Shown here: one piece after another, positions 7,667 to 14,163 of the stretch
Layout: every line of letters begins with the position of its first letter
Position numbering within the stretch: the first letter of the stretch is position 1
NCBI GenBank assembly: GCA_002403995.1
Contig: DHIV01000069.1
Coordinates: forward strand, 532-25,928
Source of the DNA: Gallionella sp. UBA4737
Lineage (GTDB): Bacteria; Pseudomonadota; Gammaproteobacteria; Burkholderiales; Gallionellaceae
Direction of reading: 5' to 3'
Length of the DNA stretch: 25,397 nt
Notes under the pieces: model-generated
What the model was told of the DNA's origin: nothing
What the model saw: only the letters and a program-made list of their open reading frames with translations
The model's database searches: none
Translations under genes and position numbers: made by a program

Positions 7667-7957
7667 CTATGCCGCAATGGGCATCATGCGTTCCAATTGA
7701 TCCTTGATTACGCTGCGAGCTTCGCGTAATTCGTATTCGTCCTGCAATCCCATCCAGAATTGCACGGAAGTTCCAAAAACCTTGGCCAGACGCAATGCGG
7801 TATCCGCAGTGATGCCGCGCTTACCGAGCACAATTTCATTTATGCGGCGCGGCGGAACACCGATCGACTGAGCCAGCCTGGTTTGGCTGATTTCCATTGG
7901 GCGCAGGAATTCTTCGAGGAGTATTTCTCCTGGGTGTATGTTCTGTAATTTATCCAT
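7667..7957 (-). CDS. higA: HigA-family antitoxin, orphan
   Basis: This small DNA-binding antitoxin is of the HigA/VapI type. Residues 7-14 give the family opening HPGEILLE. A helix-turn-helix spans SQTRLAQSIGVPPRRINEIVLGKR (about 25-48), and GTSVQFWMGLQDEYEL (about 62-77) is the typical tail. Length 96 is normal. ATG at 7957 has AAGGAG 6 bases upstream; earlier in-frame starts (TTG 7981, ATG 7963) sit before or on that site. The usual partner HigB should lie just upstream and does so only as a C-terminal relic (7968-8012). The antitoxin would normally bind HigB and repress its own promoter; here it can only be a regulator or an anti-addiction remnant. Confidence 0.88.
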   Translation of the reverse strand: MDKLQNIHPGEILLEEFLRPMEISQTRLAQSIGVPPRRINEIVLGKRGITADTALRLAKVFGTSVQFWMGLQDEYELREARSVIKDQLERMMPIAA

Positions 7958-7967
7958 TTCCATCTCC

Positions 7968-8012
7968 TTAATGGTGGTCAACTATCTCGACAGCACCAGG
8001 GCCATTTAGCCA
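7968..8012 (-). pseudogene. Relic of the HigB toxin C-terminus
   Basis: Read on the minus strand, codons ending at the TAA 7970-7968 give NGPGAVEIVDHH. This closely matches the conserved end of HigB/RelE-type toxins (...VEIVDYH), directly before the higA ribosome site, exactly where higB belongs. Upstream the same frame meets TAA and TGA near 8016-8021, and other frames show only a hint of the preceding toxin strand (LRIV). No complete toxin fits in the 223 bases between higA and the next gene. I read this as a decayed or deleted higB. The short match is the limit of the evidence. Confidence 0.5.
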
Positions 8013-8180
8013 CCCTGGTTATCACAATACGGAGCCACATCCGCTCCACCACCAGCAAGTCCAAGGAGAAGGGGACGCAGGTGCGGGTAATCATCTTTTC
8101 ATACTGTTATTTCAGCTTTGATATCTGGTCTTCTAGCCAGATGGAAATGATCTTTTATCTTGATTTGCGAAATGGCGTGG

Positions 8181-8396
8181 CTACGCTGCCAGCAGTTCAC
8201 GTATTGGCAAATGAAGTAGTGAGAGCGATTGAATATCTGCCTTTAAACTCGCATGTTGCACATCTATGCCAACCAAGGAACCATCGGCGGCAAAATCAAG
8301 CACCACACCCTCAGCGACTTCATTTGAGTCAGTAGCAGCGGTGTCGATCAAATGAATATACAACGAATCTGTTGCTACATCATAGTTCAGCTTCAT
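8181..8396 (-). CDS. DUF2283 family small protein
   Basis: This 71-residue protein has the DUF2283 pattern: an N-terminal strand MKLNYDVATDSLYIHL, then EVAEGVVLDFAADGSLVGIDVQHAS. Members are widespread small proteins of unknown function, often paired with a DUF4258 gene as here. The ATG at 8396 overlaps the stop of the DUF4258 gene (ATGA), and AGGAG lies 10 bases upstream, so the two are translated together. The pairing looks like a type II toxin-antitoxin arrangement with this protein as the probable antitoxin; that role is inference. Confidence 0.85.
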   Translation of the reverse strand: MKLNYDVATDSLYIHLIDTAATDSNEVAEGVVLDFAADGSLVGIDVQHASLKADIQSLSLLHLPIRELLAA

Positions 8397-8632
8397 GGCT
8401 TAAATCTCCTGTCAGGGAAAGCGTTATGGATGGTAACCCCATCTTCCAGTGTAACCACTCGCAAATATTTTCCGAGTTCATCTACAAATATCCAGTACCG
8501 AACACGCCCATCTTCTGGTTGCTCACGCCGCAGTGGATTGACTAGCGCCTGGGCGCACCACTCAAGGCGAATATACGAGCGTTTTGGCAGCACATTATCA
8601 CGAAAGTAATCAGTTAACTGTAGCGATTCCAT
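8393..8632 (-). CDS. DUF4258-like small protein, putative toxin
   Basis: This 79-residue protein contains an RVRYWIFVDELGKYLRVVT core followed by DGVTIHNAFPDRRF, which resembles DUF4258 proteins. These are small RelE/BrnT-like folds often encoded just before a DUF2283 gene. It is basic and charged, without signal peptide or membrane segment. The start ATG at 8632 has no strong ribosome site; a CATAAT about 10 bases upstream could be a -10, giving a nearly leaderless message, but this is weak. It belongs to the small-gene island between two glycosyltransferase sequences. Toxin activity is inferred from gene pairing only. Confidence 0.75.
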   Translation of the reverse strand: MESLQLTDYFRDNVLPKRSYIRLEWCAQALVNPLRREQPEDGRVRYWIFVDELGKYLRVVTLEDGVTIHNAFPDRRFKP

Positions 8633-8700
8633 CGCGAAACATTATGGCACTGCATGGATCAGCGCGCTAATGAAAAAAGAGGCGTGTAGAGAACTAGTAG

Positions 8701-8750
8701 AATTGCCCTGCCTTTATGGCCCCGAAGGAGCGGCCACAAAACAGGCAATT
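8701..8750. repeat. Large imperfect stem-loop at island boundary
   Basis: AATTGCC at 8701-8707 pairs with GGCAATT at 8744-8750. The stem continues imperfectly inward to TGGCC (8716-8720) and GGCCA (8732-8736) around a loop of about 11 bases. The stop codon of the truncated glycosyltransferase frame lies within it (8714-8716). It may be an intergenic palindromic repeat, a terminator for the genes to the right, or the end of an inserted element. Confidence 0.6.
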
Positions 8751-9007
8751 GATTCATCCAGCGTCTTGATTACTGCGTAGGCATTGCAATCAATAGTGGC
8801 GTTGCGAACGACTTTTACCGGAAACGAAAGGCTGTCCGCGACGAACGGCAGCACCTCCTCCAAATTAAGCGTCAGAATCAGCTCGACCGGCACGGCACGG
8901 CAATAATCGCCAATGTCATGCAGCAGGGCTGCGACCAGATCGATTTGCCCGTGGCTGACGACAGAGATTGAAATTTCTGCCGCGCTCTTTGCGGTTATAT
9001 TTTCCAT
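8714..9007 (-). pseudogene. Truncated family 2 glycosyltransferase, N-terminal fragment
   Basis: The frame starts at ATG 9007, overlaps the previous gene's end by 13 bases, and encodes 97 residues. Residues from EISISVVSH through LTLNLEEVLPFVADSLSFPVKVVRN align without gaps to the start of the intact glycosyltransferase at 6784-7545, also at DNA level (about 8798-8980 against 7350-7530). After VVRN the similarity stops abruptly near 8795. The last residues come from unrelated sequence and the hairpin at 8701-8750. The metal site, acceptor region and catalytic part (about 170 residues) are missing, so it cannot be an active transferase. It was probably cut by the event that placed the small-gene island here. 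Confidence 0.75.
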
Positions 9008-9831
9008 CGCAAATGCAGCCAGTAGATCAACAATCTGCGCACGTACTTCAGCAGCGAATACAGGCCAAGGCCCAGCCATTCGGCAAGATTGATGTACCCG
9101 CTGCCATGGAGCCGCGCGTAATTGCTTAATTCGCCCTTCTCCATCGGCCACAGATGGGCACTCAAACCTGCCACGCCAAATGGATTTTTATAAACAGCCG
9201 ACAATTCAGCCTTAAGTTTTGTAACCACACATCCGCCGCACACCAGTTCCAGCCACAACATATGGTCTTCCATATACCGCCGGCCGTTAACAAAACGCTG
9301 GTCAACTTCACGACGCAGCATTGCCGAGGTGGGAGCAAACTTGTTCGACAACAACAGCGCCCGCTTGTGTATGCGCTCCGCTTCCCACTCACCCAATTCC
9401 CACCCAGCCAACTCCCAGTCGGGCATCCTGTCTGCTTGCCTGACGACACGGTGTCCATGACCGCAAAGCATCACCTCCGGGTGCGCGCTCATATAGGCAT
9501 ATTGAATTTCGATCTTCCTCGGATGCCAGGCATCATCCGAATCCAGAAATGCGATGTAAGGCTGGCTCGCCGCTTCCCATCCTGCGTTGCGCGAACTCGC
9601 CGCGCCCTGATTCTTGTTCAACGCGATGACTTTTATCCAGCCGGCGTGCTGTTGCGCCATCCCATGCAAGATTTCCAATGTGCCGTCGCCGCTCGCATCA
9701 TCAACCAGAATCACCTCGGCGGGCTTTCTGGTCTGTTGCGCGATGGATGCGACAGCTCGGCCTATGGTTGCGGCGCAGCGGTAACAGGGAATCACCGCGC
9801 TCACCGGGGCAACAGCATTATCTTCCATCAT
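8995..9831 (-). CDS. Family 2 glycosyltransferase
   Basis: This GT-A enzyme of 278 residues carries VSAVIPCYRCAATIGRA at the start, VDDASGDGT (43-51) for nucleotide binding, and FLDSDDAWHP (about 95-104) with the metal-binding aspartates. The GAASSRNAG segment between them is typical of WcaA-type transferases. The C-terminal third is less conserved and ends in a basic, aromatic tail (YVRRLLIYWLHLRW) that may touch the membrane. Donor and acceptor are unknown. The frame is open to 9918, but ATG at 9831 forms an ATGA overlap with the previous stop and sits next to the first strand, so it is preferred. A second ATG follows at 9828. Confidence 0.9.
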   Translation of the reverse strand: MMEDNAVAPVSAVIPCYRCAATIGRAVASIAQQTRKPAEVILVDDASGDGTLEILHGMAQQHAGWIKVIALNKNQGAASSRNAGWEAASQPYIAFLDSDDAWHPRKIEIQYAYMSAHPEVMLCGHGHRVVRQADRMPDWELAGWELGEWEAERIHKRALLLSNKFAPTSAMLRREVDQRFVNGRRYMEDHMLWLELVCGGCVVTKLKAELSAVYKNPFGVAGLSAHLWPMEKGELSNYARLHGSGYINLAEWLGLGLYSLLKYVRRLLIYWLHLRWKI

Positions 9832-10724
9832 GTCCTGGTCCAGAATGGCGGCAACCCCATCATGCGCCTGCCCAGGTCGAGCGCTTTTCTTGCCAACCGC
9901 TCGCCAAACACACCCCACAACAGCAACCGCATGTACACTCTCATCATCGCCATCAGCCAGAAGCGGCCCGGAAAATACTGGCCATGCATCCGATGGGCGC
10001 GCCGGACTTCACGCAATTGCAGCAAGGAATTGGCGGGGATGCTGCTGATGCCGCCTTGCCGCATCGCAGTTGAAGTGACGCCGGCAATAAAAAAGGCGTC
10101 CGCCGTCTTCAATTCACGCAACAGCAGTTCGTAATCGCCCGCAATACGAAATGACTCATCGAATTTGCCGTGCTGCTCGAACAAACTGCGACGGTGCATC
10201 GTGCCGGGATGCGGAATGCACATCACCTGCTTGAAACGTTCTTTTACCTGCTGCCATGGTTCACCAATCAAATAAAGGCCTTCTCCGTTCGCATTGGCGA
10301 CCATGATCTGCCCATAGGCGACACGTACGCCGGCCGGCAATTTCTCCAGTTGTCGCGCCATTTGTTCCAGCACCTGTGCATCCCAAAAATAATCATCCGC
10401 CCCAAGAAAGCAAATCCACTCGCCCTTCGCCTGCGCCAACCCCTTGTTCCATGCGTTGTATATGCCGCGATCCGGCTCGCTGAGCCAGTAGTCGATCATG
10501 TCATCGTTCGCCTTCAGCAGATCCAGCGTCGCGTCCGTCGACCCGCCATCGATGACGATCCATTCGATATTGGCATAGCTCTGCGCACGGATGGACCGGA
10601 TCGTATCGGGCAGGAATCGGGCTGCGTTGCAGGTCGCCGTGATGACGCTGATCAGCGGCTTGCCCGGTTCGTTCTGTTTCAATTTCCCATGCCGCCGCGC
10701 GCCGCCTTCTTGCCGCCCAATCAT
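9828..10724 (-). CDS. Family 2 glycosyltransferase (duplicate pair, second member)
   Basis: This 298-residue GT2 has a first strand PLISVITATCNA (23-34), the nucleotide site WIVIDGGSTDAT (55-66), DRGIYNAWNKG (85-95) and the metal site FLGADD (106-111). SEPDRGIYNAWNKG is typical of colanic-acid WcaE/WcaA-like transferases. The N-terminal extension, MIGRQEGG, and the following 90 residues match the neighbouring gene at 10759-11628 at 59 of 95 positions by eye, without gaps, while the C-terminal halves differ. The two arose by duplication and then specialised, probably for different acceptors. The gap from the upstream gene is 34 bases; no strong ribosome site is visible before ATG 10724. Confidence 0.92.
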   Translation of the reverse strand: MIGRQEGGARRHGKLKQNEPGKPLISVITATCNAARFLPDTIRSIRAQSYANIEWIVIDGGSTDATLDLLKANDDMIDYWLSEPDRGIYNAWNKGLAQAKGEWICFLGADDYFWDAQVLEQMARQLEKLPAGVRVAYGQIMVANANGEGLYLIGEPWQQVKERFKQVMCIPHPGTMHRRSLFEQHGKFDESFRIAGDYELLLRELKTADAFFIAGVTSTAMRQGGISSIPANSLLQLREVRRAHRMHGQYFPGRFWLMAMMRVYMRLLLWGVFGERLARKALDLGRRMMGLPPFWTRT

Positions 10725-10758
10725 GACACTGCACCCGCTCTCAGCCGATGGGCATGCA

Positions 10759-11628
10759 TCACTGCCACCCCTTGCCTTTCACCCACGTCAACATGGCACT
10801 CCCTGCCATCCTTATTTTGTAGCGAAGGGGAAAATAGCCCAACGGAAACCTTGCCAGTATTTTTATCCTCAAAGCGAAGGTGATGCGATCCAGGAAGGTA
10901 TCGGCTTCCTTCCAATAGGACTCCCTATCTTCGCTTAGCTGGCCCGCATGGGTACAGAAACTACCCAAGCCTGCCATCACCAGTGTGAGTCTGTCGTGTT
11001 TTGAGAAACAGAACCACAGATAAAGATCGCCGGCCAATTTGAACTCTCTGAATCTCTCCATGCTGACCCTGTCCAGCATGGAACGCCTGAAGAAGGTGGA
11101 TTCCTGTTGAATGAAGGGCAGCGACTTGCCGTAAGCGCCGCATCCGATCAAATCGCTGCTATATGCCGGCGGAATATAACAGTCGATTATCTTGCACCGG
11201 GGCAAATGCCGGAATTGCATCCCGGTAATCCAGTTTTTTTCGGGGTGAGTCTGAAACACTTCCGCGACTGTCGAGAGCGCGCCGAATAGAAACATGTCTC
11301 CCGCGTTGAGCCAGCATAGAATCTCCCCGTTGGCCCGTTCGAATCCTTTTGCCAATGCGTCATACATGCCGCGATCCGGCTCGCTAACCCAGAAATCGAT
11401 CACATCCTCATTGGCGCGCAGGATATCGATAGTGCCGTCTGTCGAACCGCCATCGATCACGATCCACTCCACATTGGGATAGTCTTGAGCTCGGATGGTC
11501 TTTAACGTATCCGGAAAAAGCTCGACGGCATTGAAAGTGACGGTGACGATACTAATCAGCGGCGTGCTCGGCCCGCTCTGCTTCGAACCTTTATGCAGCC
11601 TTGTTCCACCCTCTTGCCGATCAATCAT
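10759..11628 (-). CDS. Family 2 glycosyltransferase (duplicate pair, first member)
   Basis: This 289-residue GT2 has LISIVTVTFNA (24-34), WIVIDGGSTDGT (55-66), SEPDRGMYDALAKG (82-95) and, in place of the usual DxD, WLNAGDMF (106-113), a variant found in WcaE-type enzymes. It shares the MIxRQEGG start and the whole nucleotide-binding half with the gene at 9828-10724, but its acceptor half is different, including QQESTFFRR and AGDLYLWF. A distinct linkage is therefore likely. It lies 29 bases after the FkbM methyltransferase. Ribosome-site sequence before ATG 11628 is weak (GGAG 12 bases away). Donor sugar is unknown. Confidence 0.92.
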   Translation of the reverse strand: MIDRQEGGTRLHKGSKQSGPSTPLISIVTVTFNAVELFPDTLKTIRAQDYPNVEWIVIDGGSTDGTIDILRANEDVIDFWVSEPDRGMYDALAKGFERANGEILCWLNAGDMFLFGALSTVAEVFQTHPEKNWITGMQFRHLPRCKIIDCYIPPAYSSDLIGCGAYGKSLPFIQQESTFFRRSMLDRVSMERFREFKLAGDLYLWFCFSKHDRLTLVMAGLGSFCTHAGQLSEDRESYWKEADTFLDRITFALRIKILARFPLGYFPLRYKIRMAGSAMLTWVKGKGWQ

Positions 11629-11657
11629 TTCGACCAGGTCTCCGCCGCAGCTTGCTG

Positions 11658-12392
11658 TCAGGCATAACGATTATAGGAGAACTCGGGCCGGCTTTTAGGT
11701 ATGAAGAACAAATCTATCTGCCAGAATGCATCCTCTTTTAAACGCCACAGGGGTTCAGAGATGTCGATCACCCCAAAGCCAAGATCATCCATGAATCGGC
11801 ACATTTGCCAAAATTTAAGGCTGTTCGTCTCCAGCTGAAAATTGTAAGTTTCAATCACCACCAGATTTGCTTCTGCGAGCACTTCCTTGGCACCATTCAG
11901 GATCGGCACTTCAAAGCCATGCGTATCAAGCTTCACCAAATAAGGCCCTGTCAGCCCCCGGCTTTTTACCTCGCCATCTAACGTAACCGCCGGCACTGTT
12001 CGATCGCTTCGCTTGCTTTGGCTTTCACCTTTCATGGCCAATCCACCAAAAGCATCACTGCCATCAAAAAATATAGTGCCCGGTTCATCGCTTGCGGCAG
12101 CAAGCACATAACTGAACCTGGGTGTAGCGCTACACATCTCCACCAGTGCCGACCTATGCTGCTCATTGGCCTCGACCAAATGATAGTGCGCATCAGGCCA
12201 ACATTGCCTTGCTTCGAGAGACCACGAACCGTTTGATGCGCCCACATCAAGCACCGAATTGATTGTAATCCCCCTTGAAGCAATCCGTTTTAATGCGAGC
12301 GTGGTGCCCATGGAAACAAAAGCAAATTTTTTTTCATAGCCGAAATTTTGGATGGCTTTGCGAACAAATCCGGAAATGATTCTCTTAATCAT
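11658..12392 (-). CDS. FkbM family methyltransferase
   Basis: This 244-residue SAM-dependent O-methyltransferase has VLDVGASNGSWS (47-58) as motif I, HLVEANEQH as the acidic strand, and the FkbM signature LVKLDTHGFEVPILNGA in the second half, followed by VVIETYNF. FkbM proteins in glycan clusters methylate sugar hydroxyls. The specific position is not predictable. ATG at 12392 has GAGGGG 5 bases upstream, a good site, unlike many neighbours. A 146-base gap lies upstream with a perfect TTGACA (12472-12467 on the minus strand) but no good -10 at the right distance, so an internal promoter is possible though unproven. Confidence 0.9.
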   Translation of the reverse strand: MIKRIISGFVRKAIQNFGYEKKFAFVSMGTTLALKRIASRGITINSVLDVGASNGSWSLEARQCWPDAHYHLVEANEQHRSALVEMCSATPRFSYVLAAASDEPGTIFFDGSDAFGGLAMKGESQSKRSDRTVPAVTLDGEVKSRGLTGPYLVKLDTHGFEVPILNGAKEVLAEANLVVIETYNFQLETNSLKFWQMCRFMDDLGFGVIDISEPLWRLKEDAFWQIDLFFIPKSRPEFSYNRYA

Positions 12393-12538
12393 CGTTGCCC
12401 CTCATGCAATTTCCCTCCACCAAACCAACCGTTTCAGCAGTCTAGTCTTTATCTGACAGTAAACGATGTCAACAAACTGCTGGTTAATTGCCTTGCAGTT
12501 ATAGACAAAAAAACGGAAGTACATTTGCTCGCATGCTA

Positions 12539-13225
12539 TCAATTGATAATCACGTTGAATTTATCGATGTCTGAAAAGCTATCAATATTCCGTCTAATTT
12601 TTTCAATCGGCCAATCCCACCATTCCGATGCCAACAGAATCTCGATCTGTTCATCAGAAAATCTATGTCTAATAACCTTTGCCGGATTCCCTCCCACCAC
12701 CGCATAGGGCGGAACATCTTTCACGACAACCGAACCCGCCGCCACTATTGCTCCGGTGCCTATCTGGATACCACCGGGAATAATTGCGTTTGAACCTATC
12801 CAGACATCATTGCCAATGCTGGTTTTCTGTACGGAATCATCGAATATCTTGTCCTCCCGGAAACACAGCGGACATGACTCATTGTTATTGCTATAAAGCG
12901 CCGGGTAGGTCGATACAAAAACTTTGGAAGGATGCCTAGCAAGCCCTACTTGCACATGCTGACCAATAGAACAAAAACTTCCCACTTCCACGTTGATCAG
13001 ACTAGAGTCATATGCAACATAGCTGAAATTACCTATGCTCACACGATCCAGATACACCCTGTCGAAAATGGCAACGGCTTCCCCAATATGCACATCATAT
13101 AGGGTCCTACTCATAATCGTACAGCCGGGATTTTCGGTGCGCCGCCTTTCAAGTGCCGCATAACTCTGGTAGACGCTGCCAACTTTGCGCAATAACCCGC
13201 TAACCAGTTTAAAAAGCACTTTCAT
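12539..13225 (-). CDS. Hexapeptide-repeat acyltransferase (CatB/WbbJ-like)
   Basis: This 228-residue left-handed beta-helix acyltransferase probably O- or N-acetylates a sugar using acetyl-CoA. Hexapeptide turns are seen at IGNFSYVAYDSSLINVEVGSF and, more strongly, at IGNDVWIGSNAIIPGGIQIG through VVVKDVPPYAVVGGNPAKVI. The latter is the classic C-terminal coil and PAK turn of the family. The region around RHPSKVFVSTYPALY resembles the catalytic-histidine area of CatB-type enzymes. ATG at 13225 has AAGGAGGG 6 bases upstream, the strongest ribosome site in the cluster, and overlaps the previous stop (ATGA). The coding sequence is AT-richer than galE or asnB. Confidence 0.92.
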   Translation of the reverse strand: MKVLFKLVSGLLRKVGSVYQSYAALERRRTENPGCTIMSRTLYDVHIGEAVAIFDRVYLDRVSIGNFSYVAYDSSLINVEVGSFCSIGQHVQVGLARHPSKVFVSTYPALYSNNNESCPLCFREDKIFDDSVQKTSIGNDVWIGSNAIIPGGIQIGTGAIVAAGSVVVKDVPPYAVVGGNPAKVIRHRFSDEQIEILLASEWWDWPIEKIRRNIDSFSDIDKFNVIIN

Positions 13226-14163
13226 TTCTTTCCCTCCTTGGCAATGCGAATGTGCAAACCCAGCTTTTTAATTACCCTGACTATTTTGTTATATATCCTT
13301 GTGTGTAGTGGATGCCTCGGCATATTCCTCCGGAAAAAGGTTTCATGTTTACTAACTGCCTCTTCCGACTCTGCGAGGAGAATGGGAAATACGTTGACCG
13401 CTGAAGCACTTGGTTCAATATCGTAATCATGATCTATCCCAGAATGCACCCCGGACCCATCCATCCCGATATTTCTTACCAGCGATTTCCCCGGAAAAAG
13501 GGCTAAACCGCCCTTCAGGAACAACGCCGCATACCAGTAAATAAACCAGGTATTGATCGACCCCTTCTGGTTCAACTCAAGTTGTTTCCAGTAGTGGTAC
13601 GTATGATCAAAGGTGAAATCCCTGCGCATTTCCGGATCAAACTTCAACATAACTTCGTCGCTTTTTACGAAATGCCGCCATGCGCGATCCCATGTGGCCC
13701 ACCCCCAGCATAGCGGGATGCGTAGAAAAAAAGTCTCATCTTTCATATGCCCGATTGGATATGTGGAACCGGAAATATGCATCACCTTGTCTTCGTTCGA
13801 ATACGTATCCAGTGCGTCATTCATGAATTGCAAAAAATGCGGCGAGGTAATCAGGTCGTCTTCCAGCACAATAACTCGCCCATATTCCTTGCAAAGCATG
13901 GTTACGCCCTCGATGATGGAGCGGGCCAGCCCGAAGTTCGTTTCCCGCTCGACGATGTTCATCGACTTGAAGCCAGTGATCGTCCTGATGTATTCGCGCA
14001 CATTGCTTACTGCTTCTGCTGCCTCTGGATTTTTCGACGCATCGGAAAAAATGATCAAGTCGCTCTCCTTCGCCAGCGCGTTCTTCAGCAAAGCCTCCAC
14101 CGTCCGGCGCGTGTGTACGGGGCGGTTGTATACAAACAGTGCGATTGGAGCACGCATGGTCAT
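13222..14163 (-). CDS. Glycosyltransferase, GNT-I/HlpA-like
   Basis: This 313-residue protein starts IALFVYNRPVHTRRTVEALL (7-26), then LIIFSDASKN, NFGLARSIIEGVT and VIVLEDDLITSP. The EDD is the metal-binding acidic triad of GT-A enzymes. The CWGWATWDRAW segment is typical of bacterial proteins once called hemolytic protein HlpA-like, now viewed as glycosyltransferases near the GNT-I (GT13) fold. Role: transfer of one sugar of the glycan. ATG at 14163 overlaps the asnB stop as ATGA and lacks a ribosome site of its own, so coupling to asnB is likely; a second ATG lies two codons in. No signal peptide is visible. Confidence 0.88.
   Translation of the reverse strand: MTMRAPIALFVYNRPVHTRRTVEALLKNALAKESDLIIFSDASKNPEAAEAVSNVREYIRTITGFKSMNIVERETNFGLARSIIEGVTMLCKEYGRVIVLEDDLITSPHFLQFMNDALDTYSNEDKVMHISGSTYPIGHMKDETFFLRIPLCWGWATWDRAWRHFVKSDEVMLKFDPEMRRDFTFDHTYHYWKQLELNQKGSINTWFIYWYAALFLKGGLALFPGKSLVRNIGMDGSGVHSGIDHDYDIEPSASAVNVFPILLAESEEAVSKHETFFRRNMPRHPLHTRIYNKIVRVIKKLGLHIRIAKEGKK

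Noticed and set aside
7546..8750. Integron cassette array with attC sites around the small genes
   Set aside because: Toxin-antitoxin cassettes prompted the idea, but I found no paired RYYYAAC/GTTRRRY boxes at the borders, and the 8701-8750 hairpin lacks them.
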